Source: Thiobacillus sp. (GTDB taxonomy: Bacteria; Pseudomonadota; Gammaproteobacteria; Burkholderiales; Thiobacillaceae). From it: a DNA stretch of 40,372 nucleotides. Shown here piece by piece: positions 10,671 to 19,552 of this stretch. The DNA is taken from the NCBI GenBank assembly GCA_030679915.1, contig JAUXRY010000025.1:1-40372 (forward strand), read 5' to 3'. Within the stretch, counting starts at the first letter, position 1. Each line of letters begins with the position of its first letter. A model generated the notes under the pieces. The model did no database searches and was not told the origin of the DNA. It saw only the letters and a program-made list of their open reading frames with translations. The translations under genes were made by a program, and so were the position numbers.

Positions 10671-10696
10671 AAACGGGGGCTTGTCCCCCGTTTTTT
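10671..10696 (+). terminator. Rho-independent terminator of the histone-like gene
   Basis: AAACGGGGG (10671-10679), 5-base loop, CCCCCGTTT (10685-10693), ending in six T residues. It lies 24 bases after the stop codon. Confidence 0.93.
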
Positions 10697-10728
10697 ATTG
10701 CCTGCAGTTTGTTGACGCTGCCATCGCT

Positions 10729-11385
10729 TTAGCCTGATTTCCTGTTTTGCTGGAACAGACCCTGCCAAGCACCGGTCGAAACCAGTCGGTTCCGTAAGGT
10801 TTGCAGCAACACCACCCCCCAAGGTAGGCGCATGAGCAGCAACAGCGTGAGTACGACTCCGTAAGCCAACGGCTCAGTCAGATCCTTCTTCACCAGCCAC
10901 AGATAATGAATCACGCCCAGAATGGCGATGACGTAAACCAGGCGGTGCAACTGCTGCCAGCGGCGTCCCAGGCGACGGATCATGGCGTGGGTCGAGGTGG
11001 CGGCGAGCGGAATCAACAACACAAAAGCGCTAAAGCCGACCGTGATAAATGGACGCTTGATGATGTCCTTGACGATGGCTGCCGGGTCGAAAAACTGGTC
11101 TAGCCAGATATACGTCACAAAATGCAGGCAGACATAGAAGAAGGTAAACAGTCCCAGCATGCGCCGGTAACGAATCAGCCCGGAACGGCCGCTCAGTCGC
11201 CGCAATGGCGTGACCGACAGCGTCACCATCAGGCCAACCAGCGTCCAGGTTCCGGTGGAGCGGGTGATGAACTCGATCGGGTTGGCCCCCAATCCCCCAC
11301 TGAAACCCAACGCAATCAACCGAGCCAGCGGCAGCAGGCAGACGACGACTATCCAGAACTTTGGATTGCGCAGCATTGTCGGCAT
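10729..11385 (-). CDS. msrQ: Heme-binding membrane subunit MsrQ
   Basis: 218 residues with about six membrane helices. Contains the family pattern of heme-ligand histidines in helices (YVCLHFVTYIWLD, QQLHRLVYVIAILGVIHYLW). MsrQ takes electrons from the quinone pool or flavin and passes them to the periplasmic molybdoenzyme MsrP, which reduces methionine sulfoxide in envelope proteins. Its ATG overlaps the msrP stop by one base (TGATG), so the two are coupled. Length is normal. Confidence 0.93.
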   Translation of the reverse strand: MPTMLRNPKFWIVVVCLLPLARLIALGFSGGLGANPIEFITRSTGTWTLVGLMVTLSVTPLRRLSGRSGLIRYRRMLGLFTFFYVCLHFVTYIWLDQFFDPAAIVKDIIKRPFITVGFSAFVLLIPLAATSTHAMIRRLGRRWQQLHRLVYVIAILGVIHYLWLVKKDLTEPLAYGVVLTLLLLMRLPWGVVLLQTLRNRLVSTGAWQGLFQQNRKSG

Positions 11386-12323
11386 CAGAAGAATTTTTTC
11401 AGGTCCATTCCGCGATACAGCTGCGCAACCTGATCGCCATAGCCGTTGAACATCAACGTATCGCGCTTGAAAAACTCGCCGATGCGGCGCTCCCTGGACT
11501 GACTCCAGCGTGGATGATCGACCTGCGGATTAACATTTGAATAGAAGCCATACTCGTTGGGCGTGGCTTTCATCCAGGCAGTCAGCGGCTGTTTCTCGAC
11601 AAAGCGGATCTTGACGATGGATTTCGCGCTCTTGAAGCCGTACTTCCACGGTACTACCAGACGAATCGGCGCGCCGTTCTGATTGGGCAGCACTTCGCCA
11701 TAAAGGCCGACGGCCATCAGCGTCAGTGGATTCATCGCCTCATCCATCCGCAAGCCTTCGATATAAGGCCAGTCGAGCACCCGCGAACGTTGCCCCGGCA
11801 TCTGCCTGGAATCATGCAAGGTCACGAACTCGACGTACTTGGCATTGCCGGTGGGGCCCGCGCGGCGGATGATTTCATGCAGGGGAAAGCCCACCCACGG
11901 AATCACCATCGACCAGCCTTCAACGCAGCGCATCCGATAGACACGTTCTTCCAGCGGCGCGAGTTTCAACAGCGAGTCGATGTCGTATTCCCCAGGATTG
12001 CCCACCTCACCCTCAATCGCCACGGTCCAGGGACGCGTTTTAAAACGGCCCGCATTGTCGGCCGGGTCGCTCTTGCCGGTACCGAATTCGTAGAAGTTAT
12101 TGTAGGTAGTCACCGACTTGTACGAAGTTTGATCTTCGTCCAGTTTGTAAGCGCTGGCGCGCACCCCAGCCAGTTTTATGCCGGCGCGGACATCGGGGGC
12201 GATGCCCAACGCGGCGCCTGCTGCCAGCACACCCATGCCCTGCATGAAGCGTCGGCGCTCCCGATAAACTTCAAGCGGCGTGATTTCAGACGAAAGAATG
12301 TCGTTGGGTTGGCGTATCAACAT
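11385..12323 (-). CDS. msrP: Periplasmic methionine sulfoxide reductase catalytic subunit MsrP
   Basis: About 312 residues from ATG 12323; a TTG four codons upstream is less likely. A twin-arginine signal ([20 protein letters not shown]) targets the folded molybdoprotein to the periplasm. The sulfite-oxidase fold is clear: the Mo-ligating Cys lies in [20 protein letters not shown], and [20 protein letters not shown] is conserved. It repairs both diastereomers of oxidised methionine in periplasmic proteins with electrons from MsrQ. First gene of msrP-msrQ, divergent from the RND operon; the 169-base spacer holds the 19-bp palindrome at 12385. Confidence 0.95.
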   Translation of the reverse strand: MLIRQPNDILSSEITPLEVYRERRRFMQGMGVLAAGAALGIAPDVRAGIKLAGVRASAYKLDEDQTSYKSVTTYNNFYEFGTGKSDPADNAGRFKTRPWTVAIEGEVGNPGEYDIDSLLKLAPLEERVYRMRCVEGWSMVIPWVGFPLHEIIRRAGPTGNAKYVEFVTLHDSRQMPGQRSRVLDWPYIEGLRMDEAMNPLTLMAVGLYGEVLPNQNGAPIRLVVPWKYGFKSAKSIVKIRFVEKQPLTAWMKATPNEYGFYSNVNPQVDHPRWSQSRERRIGEFFKRDTLMFNGYGDQVAQLYRGMDLKKFF

Positions 12324-12384
12324 GGCAGAGTCCAATCAATCAAGATAAAAGGCATATCAAGTCGGTCGGAGTAGAGGCTCGATC

Positions 12385-12403
12385 CTTACACGTCACGTGT
12401 AAG
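12385..12403. promoter_or_regulatory. Perfect 19-bp palindrome, probable operator
   Basis: CTTACACGTCACGTGTAAG: 9-bp arms around a central C. It lies in the divergent spacer between msrP (62 bases upstream of its ATG) and the RND adaptor gene (90 bases before its ATG), a typical place for a dimeric repressor or activator to control one or both. No regulator gene is adjacent, so the binding protein is unknown. Confidence 0.6.
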
Positions 12404-12492
12404 CCGACCTTGGCATAGGGTTTTTTGTTTCGACATGAACCTGCTAATGTGCGGACCTGTCGTACGTCTTTGTTATTTTTGCGGAATTTTCC

Positions 12493-13539
12493 ATGCGCGC
12501 ACTATTCATCCTGTTGTTCGTTCCGCTGCTCGCCTTTGCTCAGGCTGGCGGGCCGCCCTTTATTCCGGTCAACTTGATGAAGGTGAGCGAGTCGCCCGTT
12601 ACCAACACGGTCGACGCTGTAGGTGCATTGATTGCCGAGGACAGCGTGGTGCTGCGCCCGGAAATCGACGGCCGCATCGACAAGCTGCTGTTCAAGGAAG
12701 GGCAGCCGGTGAAAAAAGGTGCGGTGCTGGTGGTGCTTGATTCAGCCGAGCAGCGCGCCCGTCTCGCTGCAGCGCAAGCTGATCTTGGGCTCGCAGAAAG
12801 CCGCTACAAGCGCAGCGAGGAACTGGTCGCAAAAAATTTCATTTCCAGGCAGGCGCTCGACGAAGCCCGCGCCAATCTCGATATCCTGCGTGCGCGCCGC
12901 CAGCAGGAGCAGGTGGCACTCAACAAAACCATCCTGCGTGCGCCGTTTTCTGGTGTGATTGGATTACGCCAAGTCAGCCCCGGCGCCTATGTCAGCAAGG
13001 GGAGTGATCTGGTGCGGCTGGACGCGCTCGGCAACCTGAAACTGGAAGTGCCGGTCCCTGAAACCTATCTGTCGCTGGTGCGCATCGGGCTGCCGATCAC
13101 ACTGACCGTTGATGCCCTGCCGGGACAAACCTTTAGCGGCACCGTCCACGCCATCGATCCGGTGGTCGATCCAGTGAGCCGCAACGTACGGGTGCGTGCG
13201 CGCATCCCCAACCCGAAAGGCCAACTCAAGCCCGGCATGTTCGCCCGCGCCACGGCTGATCTCGGTGGCAAGACAAGCGCCATCTTGCTGCCCGAACAGG
13301 TCATCGTGCCGAAGTCTGATGGCAGTTATGTTTTTCTTGCGGTCGACGGCAAGGCCGAACTGCGCAAGGTTACGCTGGGCAAACGCGAACCCGGCCGGGT
13401 CGAAATCGTCTCCGGTGTAAAAGCCGGTGACACCGTGGTGCTCGATGGCCAGATCAAGCTGCGCCCAGGTGTGCCAGTGGTCACGCTGGAGCAGGCGGCA
13501 CAGATGATGAAGAAAAAGCTGGCCGACAAGCCGCGTTGA
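12493..13539 (+). CDS. RND efflux periplasmic adaptor (membrane fusion protein)
   Basis: 348 residues. Signal peptide at 1-17 (MRALFILLFVPLLAFAQ). Barrel-sandwich lipoyl halves (EIDGRIDKLLFKEGQPVKKGAVLVVLD and NKTILRAPFSGVIGLRQVSPGAYV) flank a short alpha hairpin, followed by a beta barrel and a membrane-proximal domain. It joins the inner-membrane RND pump encoded next to an outer-membrane channel. The domain order and length fit the MexE/MdtA-like group. No outer-membrane factor gene is present here, so it must use one encoded elsewhere. The next gene begins 27 bases downstream. Confidence 0.93.
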   Translation: MRALFILLFVPLLAFAQAGGPPFIPVNLMKVSESPVTNTVDAVGALIAEDSVVLRPEIDGRIDKLLFKEGQPVKKGAVLVVLDSAEQRARLAAAQADLGLAESRYKRSEELVAKNFISRQALDEARANLDILRARRQQEQVALNKTILRAPFSGVIGLRQVSPGAYVSKGSDLVRLDALGNLKLEVPVPETYLSLVRIGLPITLTVDALPGQTFSGTVHAIDPVVDPVSRNVRVRARIPNPKGQLKPGMFARATADLGGKTSAILLPEQVIVPKSDGSYVFLAVDGKAELRKVTLGKREPGRVEIVSGVKAGDTVVLDGQIKLRPGVPVVTLEQAAQMMKKKLADKPR

Positions 13540-13565
13540 ACCCAATCCTCCGCGAAGACTGAGTC

Positions 13566-16500
13566 ATGATTCTTTCCGATATTTCCATCCGCCGCCCGGT
13601 GCTCGCCACCGTGATGAGCCTGCTCATTATTCTGATCGGCCTGATTGCCTTCGACCGGCTGCCGGTACGCGAATACCCCAACATCGACGCACCGGTGGTG
13701 TCGGTGCGAACGGTCTACCCAGGGGCCTCAGCCGAGGTGATGGAAAGCCAGATCACCAAGCCGCTGGAAGATTCGCTGTCTGGCATCGAAGGCATCCGCA
13801 CCATCAAGTCGGTGAGCCGCGAGGAAGTCAGCCAGATCACGGTGGAGTTCGCGCAATCGCGCGACCCCGAAGCCGCCGCCAACGATGCCCGCGACCGGGT
13901 AGCGCGAGTGCGCGGCGCATTGCCCAGCGAAGCGCAAGACCCGGTGGTGGCCAAGATCGAGGCCGACGCCCAGGCCATCATCTGGCTGGCGTTTTCCAGC
14001 GACCGCCAGTCGCCGCTGGAAATCACCGACTACGCCGACCGCGTGGTGGCCGACCAACTGAAAACGCTGCCGGGGGTGGCCTCGGTCATCATCGGCGGCG
14101 AACGCCGCTATGCCATGCGGCTGTGGCTCGATCCCAGCCGCATGGCGTCGCAGGGCGTCACGGTGCAGGACGTGGAAGCCGCGCTCAGAAGCCAGAATAC
14201 CGAACTGCCCTCGGGACGGATCGAAAGCCGGATGCGCGAGTTTTCGGTGCTGGCCAGGACCGACCTGCGCACCCCGGGCGAATTCGAGCGCGTCGTGATC
14301 CGCGACAGCGGTGGCACGCTGGTGCGTCTGGGTGATATCGGGCGCGCCGAAATCGGTGCTGAGGACGCACGCAACATTGTGCGCGTCAACGGTCGCGCCG
14401 CCGTCGGCCTCGGCATCGTCAAGCAGTCAACCGCCAACACGCTGGAAGTCGCACGCGCGATCAAGGCCGAAGTGCCGCGCTTGCAAGCGGCCTTACCGGA
14501 AGGCATGCAGCTCAAGGTGGCGTTCGACAGCTCGATCTTCATCGAAAAATCCATCGATGCGGTCTACACCACCATGCTCGAAGCCATGGTGCTGGTGGTC
14601 GGCGTCATCTTTTTGTTCCTGCGCAACTGGCGCGCCACGCTGATCCCCTTCGTCACCATCCCGGTGTCGCTGATCGGCGCGTTCATTTTCCTCTCGGCCA
14701 TGGGCTTTACCATCAACGTGCTGACCCTGCTCGGGCTGGTGCTGGCGATCGGCCTGGTGGTGGACGATGCGATCGTCATGCTGGAGAACATCTACCGCCA
14801 CATCGAAGAAGGCATGCCGCCCTACGAGGCTGCGCTGAAAGGCTCTCAGGAGATCGGATTCGCCGTGCTGGCGATGACGCTCACGCTGGCTGCCGTGTTC
14901 GCGCCGCTGGCTTTTGCCGAAGGCAATACCGGAAAATTGTTCACCGAATTTGCGCTGACCGTGGCAGGTGCGGTGCTGGTATCCGGCTTTGTTGCACTCA
15001 CCCTGACGCCGATGATGGCAAGCCGCATCCTGCGCCACGAACCGCGCCACAACGCGCTGTTCAATTTTGGCGAGCGCGTGTTGACGGGGCTGAACACGGC
15101 CTATACCCGGGGCGTGACGCGGGTGCTCAGGCATCCGTGGATCGTCACGCTGGTATTCGTGCTGGTCGCGGCCACTGCATTCGGCTTGCTGAAATCACTC
15201 AAATCAGAGCTGGCGCCGACTGAAGACCGCGGCTTCTTCATCGGCGTCATGATCGCGCCCGAAGGCGCTACGCTGCAATACACGGATCAATACGCACGCC
15301 AACTCGAAGGCATGTATCAAAGCGTGCCCGAAGTGAATACCGCCTTCATGGTAGTTGCGCCGGGCCTGGAACGGCCGAACCCGGTCAACAGTGCACTGTC
15401 TTTTGTCATGCTGAAGCCATGGGAGGAACGCAGCCGCAGCCAGATGGCGATTACCGAAGCGCTCGGCCCACAGATGTTCATGGGCATGCCCGGCGTGCTG
15501 GCGTTCCCGATCAATCCACCCTCGCTCGGCCAGAGCTTTCGTAATCCGCCGCTGCAGTTTGTGGTGCAGGCGCCCAGCTACACCGAACTGGACAAGGCGG
15601 TCGAAGCCTTGATGGAAAAGGTTCGGGCCTATCCGGGCCTGACCAACGCCGACAGCGATCTCAAGCTCAACAAGCCGCAACTCAGGGTTGATATCAACCG
15701 CGACAAGGCCGCGCAAATGGGCGTGGGCATCGACACCATTGGTCGCACCCTGGAGACCTTGCTGGGCGGCCGCGATGTCACGCGTTTCAAACAAGCGGGC
15801 GAGCAATACGACGTCATTCTCCAGCTTGACCCCGCAGCACGTGCAACCCCGCAGGATTTAAGCGCCCTCTATGTGCGCGGCCGGGAAGGCAGTCTGACAC
15901 CGTTGTCGAATCTGGTGACAGTGACCGAAACCGTTGCGCCGAAGGAACTCAACCACTACGACCGCCAGCGTGCGGCCATCATCTCGGCCAACATCGCACC
16001 CGGTTATACCTTGAGTGATGCACTCACCTTCATGGATCAGGCCGCCAAGGAAAGCCTGCCGAAAAACACTCGCACTACCCTGGCGGGGTTGTCGCGCGAG
16101 TTCGGCGAATCCGGGCAAACGCTGGCGATCACCTTCATGCTGGCGCTGATCGTGATTTATCTGGTGCTGGCGGCGCAGTTCGAAAGCTTCATCTCGCCCT
16201 TCATCATCATGCTGACCGTGCCGCTGGCTGCCACCGGCGCGCTGCTGGCACTGAAACTCACCGGTGCCACGCTCAACGTCTACAGCCAGATCGGGCTGGT
16301 GATGCTGGTCGGCCTGATCACCAAGCACGGCATTCTGATTGTGGAATTCGCCAACCAGTTGCACGCACGCGGCAAATCCAAGGTTGAAGCAGTTATTGAA
16401 GCTGCCAGCCTGCGTTTACGGCCTATTTTGATGACTACCGCCGCGATGGTGCTCGGCGCGGTGCCCTTGGCGTTCGCCAGCGGCGCCGGTGCCGAATCCC

Positions 16501-16652
16501 GGTCACCCATCGGCTGGGTCATCGTGGGTGGTCTACTGCTCGGCACGCTGCTCACGCTGTTTGTCATCCCGGTTGCTTACACCCTGCTGACACGCGACCG
16601 CAAACCCTCTACTCACCCGCATCAGGCACTCGCCCCCACACCCGGAAAGTGA
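13566..16652 (+). CDS. RND multidrug efflux permease (HAE1 family)
   Basis: 1028 residues, full length for AcrB/MdtC-type pumps: TM1 at 11-30, large periplasmic loop, helices 2-6 near 330-480, a second loop, and helices 8-12 at the end. The proton relay is intact: adjacent aspartates in TM4 (GLVVDDAIVMLENIYRH) and the lysine in TM10 (GLITKHGILIVEFAN). A drug/proton antiporter role is likely; substrates cannot be read from the sequence. The adaptor-permease order is standard. There is no cognate outer-membrane factor or regulator in the window, and no T-tract terminator after the stop. Confidence 0.95.
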   Translation: MILSDISIRRPVLATVMSLLIILIGLIAFDRLPVREYPNIDAPVVSVRTVYPGASAEVMESQITKPLEDSLSGIEGIRTIKSVSREEVSQITVEFAQSRDPEAAANDARDRVARVRGALPSEAQDPVVAKIEADAQAIIWLAFSSDRQSPLEITDYADRVVADQLKTLPGVASVIIGGERRYAMRLWLDPSRMASQGVTVQDVEAALRSQNTELPSGRIESRMREFSVLARTDLRTPGEFERVVIRDSGGTLVRLGDIGRAEIGAEDARNIVRVNGRAAVGLGIVKQSTANTLEVARAIKAEVPRLQAALPEGMQLKVAFDSSIFIEKSIDAVYTTMLEAMVLVVGVIFLFLRNWRATLIPFVTIPVSLIGAFIFLSAMGFTINVLTLLGLVLAIGLVVDDAIVMLENIYRHIEEGMPPYEAALKGSQEIGFAVLAMTLTLAAVFAPLAFAEGNTGKLFTEFALTVAGAVLVSGFVALTLTPMMASRILRHEPRHNALFNFGERVLTGLNTAYTRGVTRVLRHPWIVTLVFVLVAATAFGLLKSLKSELAPTEDRGFFIGVMIAPEGATLQYTDQYARQLEGMYQSVPEVNTAFMVVAPGLERPNPVNSALSFVMLKPWEERSRSQMAITEALGPQMFMGMPGVLAFPINPPSLGQSFRNPPLQFVVQAPSYTELDKAVEALMEKVRAYPGLTNADSDLKLNKPQLRVDINRDKAAQMGVGIDTIGRTLETLLGGRDVTRFKQAGEQYDVILQLDPAARATPQDLSALYVRGREGSLTPLSNLVTVTETVAPKELNHYDRQRAAIISANIAPGYTLSDALTFMDQAAKESLPKNTRTTLAGLSREFGESGQTLAITFMLALIVIYLVLAAQFESFISPFIIMLTVPLAATGALLALKLTGATLNVYSQIGLVMLVGLITKHGILIVEFANQLHARGKSKVEAVIEAASLRLRPILMTTAAMVLGAVPLAFASGAGAESRSPIGWVIVGGLLLGTLLTLFVIPVAYTLLTRDRKPSTHPHQALAPTPGK

Positions 16653-16819
16653 TGAACTCCGCCGCCAGTTTGACGAAGCTTCGTCAGGCTGACAGCGGCA
16701 GTCATTCATCAAGCCGTCAAAAACCCCTGTTTTAATGCGGTTCTCCACGCCATTCCGCGTGAAAACAGGTTGGCATGAACTCTGCTCTTATCTCTACACA
16801 AACAACGAAGGAGCACCCC

Positions 16820-17092
16820 ATGATCGAACTCGAGCCCGGAAAGAGCCTGGACATCAACCTGAAGGAAGACAGTCAGGGTCGCGATCGCGTGATAGTGGCG
16901 CTTCAGTCCGCAAGCTGTGAACTCAACCTGACCCCGCACCAAGCCCGCGTGCTGGCGACCGAACTCATCATGGCGGTCAACCGCGCCGAAGTGCGCAGCA
17001 ATCTCAAACACAGCCACAACCTGGCACGCAGCACTCAGCCCGCCACGCAAAAGCGGGAGCTGTTCAACCAGAGCTTTGCGAAATTTATTTAA
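16820..17092 (+). CDS. Conserved-looking hypothetical protein, 90 residues
   Basis: ATG at 16820 has a strong AAGGAG 7 bases upstream, so the gene is probably real although the family is not recognised. No signal peptide or membrane helix. The N-terminal half reads as beta strands (ELEPGKSLDINLKE, RVIVALQSASCELNL), followed by a helix (TPHQARVLATELIMAVNRAEVRSNLK) and a basic, polar tail. One cysteine. It stands alone between the RND operon and a hairpin-dense spacer that ends in a terminator. Function unknown. Confidence 0.65.
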   Translation: MIELEPGKSLDINLKEDSQGRDRVIVALQSASCELNLTPHQARVLATELIMAVNRAEVRSNLKHSHNLARSTQPATQKRELFNQSFAKFI

Positions 17093-17094
17093 GG

Positions 17095-17231
17095 CCAGTC
17101 GGCTTCGACTGGACCTGGGCAGGCGGCAACTTCGCTGACCTGCCTGATAATGAGCCGCCGCATTGTCGGCGGCCCGCCATCCATGATAGGGTGGCGCTAA
17201 GGCGCGATGGATTCGTCCCCGCGCCTTTTTT
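17095..17231 (+). ncRNA. Hairpin-dense spacer ending in a terminator; candidate small RNA or stable 3' UTR
   Basis: Successive stems: CCAGTCG 17095-17101 with CGACTGG 17106-17112; GGCAGG 17118-17123 with CCTGCC 17139-17144; GCCGCC 17154-17159 with GGCGGC 17168-17173; then the terminator stem GGCGCG 17201-17206 with CGCGCC 17220-17225 and six T residues. No open frame fits. Whether it is a processed 3' UTR of the 90-residue gene or a separate RNA cannot be told. Confidence 0.4.
17201..17231 (+). terminator. Rho-independent terminator before the thioredoxin gene
   Basis: Stem GGCGCG/CGCGCC (17201-17206 and 17220-17225) followed by TTTTTT at 17226-17231, 24 bases ahead of the thioredoxin ATG. 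An attenuator for the thioredoxin gene is the alternative reading. Confidence 0.7.
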
Positions 17232-17254
17232 ATTTCCCTTTTTCAGGAATCAGC

Positions 17255-17641
17255 ATGGCCGTCATCGAACTCACCAAGGACAACTTTGAATCCACCATCC
17301 AGAACAGCGATGTCGTCATCGTCGATTTCTGGGCGCCATGGTGTGGACCGTGTCGCGGATTTGCCCCCATTTACGAAGCCGCAGCTGAAAAGCACGCCAA
17401 CATCGTCTTCACCAAGGTGAACACCGAAGTCGAACAGGAATTGGCAGGCTCTTTCCAGATCCGCTCAATTCCCACGCTGATGGTATTCCGCGAACAGGTC
17501 ATTCTGTACTCGGAATCCGGCTCATTGCCCGCCAGCGCACTCGATGCGTTGATCGAGCAAGTCATGGGGCTGGATATGGTGCAAGTCCACAAAGACATCG
17601 CCGACAAACAGACGCAAGCTGCAGAACCGGATCAAGCCTGA
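17255..17641 (+). CDS. Thioredoxin-family protein
   Basis: 128 residues from ATG 17255 (CAGGA upstream); the longer open frame to 17207 would cross the terminator. Active-site WCGPC is near residues 27-31 (DFWAPWCGPCRGF), and the cis-proline is in RSIPTLMVF. No signal peptide, so cytoplasmic disulfide reductase. The fold is complete by about residue 105; the last 20 residues (MVQVHKDIADKQTQAAEPDQA) are an extra charged tail. Position next to the unknown 90-residue protein gives no pathway clue. Confidence 0.93.
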   Translation: MAVIELTKDNFESTIQNSDVVIVDFWAPWCGPCRGFAPIYEAAAEKHANIVFTKVNTEVEQELAGSFQIRSIPTLMVFREQVILYSESGSLPASALDALIEQVMGLDMVQVHKDIADKQTQAAEPDQA

Positions 17642-17686
17642 GCGTGGTGGTTGCCGCTTGGGCGGCATTTATCCACAGCCTGCGCT

Positions 17687-18352
17687 TTATACCTTCGGGG
17701 TGCTAGCAGGTAGATTCAGGAGCAGCTGCCGCAACAGCGGAAGCGTAATGGGGCGGCGCGTTTCCAGGCTGAAACGGTCGAGCGCCTCCAGCACCCGCAG
17801 CAAACTCTGCATGTCGCGCGCGGTGTGATTCAACAAATAATCGGCCACCTGGGTTTCCAGCCGGAACCCCAGGGTTTCGGCATGCTGCGCCAGCGCGGCA
17901 CGTTTTTCAGCATCGTCCAGACCCTGAAGCTGGAACACCAGCCCCCATCCGAGTCGCGTCTGCAATTCCGGCATCAAGGGCAAGTCGGCCGGGCCCACGC
18001 TGCCCGCCGCCAACCATAACCCACCTGCCTCACGTACCCGGTTGAACGCCGCGAATCCGGCATGCTGTTGCGCGCTATCCCAGGTGTCGACCTGATCGGC
18101 TATCACCGCTTGTGCCGCATCCAGTCCCGTCAAGTCAACGCTGAATCCACGACCTTCACAAGCGTGCGCCCAAGCCGCCAGCAAATAGCTTTTACCGCTT
18201 CCGGGCGCGCCCCAAACATAGACCATGCGCTCGGACGCTGTGCCATCGAGCATGGCATGGAGCTGTGCGATCAGTTCGACATTGTGTCCCGCGACAAAAC
18301 GGGTCAGCTCGGGCTGGGCAGGCGGGCGAATATCGAGAAGCAACTGTTGCAT
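17687..18352 (-). CDS. hda: DnaA regulatory inactivator Hda
   Basis: 221 residues from ATG 18352. AAA+ protein related to DnaA domain III, lacking the DnaA DNA-binding domain. Walker A is GAPGSGKSY (near 50). The Walker B position reads [10 protein letters not shown], less acidic than in ATP-hydrolysing relatives. [12 protein letters not shown] and RTRLGWGL-like [13 protein letters not shown] (arginine finger region) match Hda. An N-terminal MQQLLLDI may be the beta-clamp contact. With the clamp it stimulates DnaA-ATP hydrolysis after initiation. Divergent from nadA; the two share a 122-base spacer. Confidence 0.92.
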   Translation of the reverse strand: MQQLLLDIRPPAQPELTRFVAGHNVELIAQLHAMLDGTASERMVYVWGAPGSGKSYLLAAWAHACEGRGFSVDLTGLDAAQAVIADQVDTWDSAQQHAGFAAFNRVREAGGLWLAAGSVGPADLPLMPELQTRLGWGLVFQLQGLDDAEKRAALAQHAETLGFRLETQVADYLLNHTARDMQSLLRVLEALDRFSLETRRPITLPLLRQLLLNLPASTPKV

Positions 18353-18474
18353 GGGGCGGAAGGATAAGGCAAAAATCGATGTCATACGCCAGAAAACCCA
18401 ATTGCACGCAAGGGATAACGTCTGCCGCACCCGGCTATACTCGTGTTTTCTGCACTCAACCCTTTCTTACACCA

Positions 18475-19539
18475 ATGAGTCTTGTATTCCCCGTTGCCGT
18501 CAAATCCGTGATCCAGCCGCCGCCCATGGTGGAGGAAATGCTCTCTGACGACGAGCGTGCGACACTGAAAACACACATCAAAATGCTGATGAAACAGCAG
18601 GACGCAGTGCTGGTTGCGCATTACTACACGTCGGCTGACTTGCAGGATCTCGCCGAAGAAACCGGTGGTTGCGTCTCAGACTCGCTGGAGATGGCGCGCT
18701 TCGGCCATGCGCACCCGGCCAAAACGCTGATTGTGGCCGGCGTCAAGTTCATGGGTGAAACTGCAAAAATCCTGAACCCGGAAAAGCGCGTCATCATGCC
18801 CGACCTGAATGCCGACTGCTCGCTCGATCTGGCCTGTCCGGCCGATGCGTTTGCCGCCTTCTGCGATGCCCATCCGGATCGCCTTTCTGTTGTCTACGCC
18901 AACACCAGCGCGGCGGTAAAAGCACGCGCCGACTGGGTCGTTACTTCTGGCATCGCCGTCAAGATCATCAAGCACCTGCATCAGCAAGGGCACAAGCTGC
19001 TGTGGGCACCCGACCGCCATTTGGGGGATTACGTACAGCGCATCAGCGGCGCCGACATGCTGTTGTGGGAAGGCTCATGTGTGGTGCACGAGGCCTTCAA
19101 AGCCGAAGCACTGAAAAAACTGCACGCCGAACATCCCGAGGCCGCGGTGCTGGTTCACCCTGAGTCGCCACAAGCGGTGATTGCGCTGGCCGATGTCGTT
19201 GGTTCGACCACACAGCTGATCGATGCGGTACGCACGCTGCCCAATCCGGAATTCATCGTCGCCACCGATAACGGCATTTTCCACAAGATGCGCGCTGCCG
19301 CACCCGGCAAGATTCTGCTCGAAGCGCCGACTGCAGGCGAAGGCGCCACCTGCACGTCGTGTGCGCACTGCCCGTGGATGGCGATGAACGGCCTGAGAAA
19401 GCTCGCGGCGGTGCTGGAAAACGGTGGCAACGAAATCCACATCGAGGAACCGATCCGCCTCCGTGCCCAGTTATCCATCCAGAAAATGCTCGATTTTGCT
19501 GCGGCCGATAAAGCCGGGCAGATTCAACTCGGCGACTGA
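18475..19539 (+). CDS. nadA: Quinolinate synthase A
   Basis: 354 residues from ATG 18475. Condenses iminoaspartate with dihydroxyacetone phosphate to quinolinate in NAD synthesis, using a [4Fe-4S] cluster. [29 protein letters not shown] is the N-terminal substrate motif. Cluster cysteines are in [24 protein letters not shown] and the [10 protein letters not shown] segment near the end. A TATACT hexamer at 18436-18441 could be the -10 element, but no matching -35 is evident. The open frame extends upstream to 18265 through hda and is not used. Confidence 0.96.
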   Translation: MSLVFPVAVKSVIQPPPMVEEMLSDDERATLKTHIKMLMKQQDAVLVAHYYTSADLQDLAEETGGCVSDSLEMARFGHAHPAKTLIVAGVKFMGETAKILNPEKRVIMPDLNADCSLDLACPADAFAAFCDAHPDRLSVVYANTSAAVKARADWVVTSGIAVKIIKHLHQQGHKLLWAPDRHLGDYVQRISGADMLLWEGSCVVHEAFKAEALKKLHAEHPEAAVLVHPESPQAVIALADVVGSTTQLIDAVRTLPNPEFIVATDNGIFHKMRAAAPGKILLEAPTAGEGATCTSCAHCPWMAMNGLRKLAAVLENGGNEIHIEEPIRLRAQLSIQKMLDFAAADKAGQIQLGD

Positions 19540-19552
19540 GGCACAAACCACC

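Noticed and set aside
16663-16705. Hairpin after the RND permease as terminator
   Set aside because: GACGAAGCTTCGTC is a palindrome with flanking pairing, but no T-tract follows on either strand.
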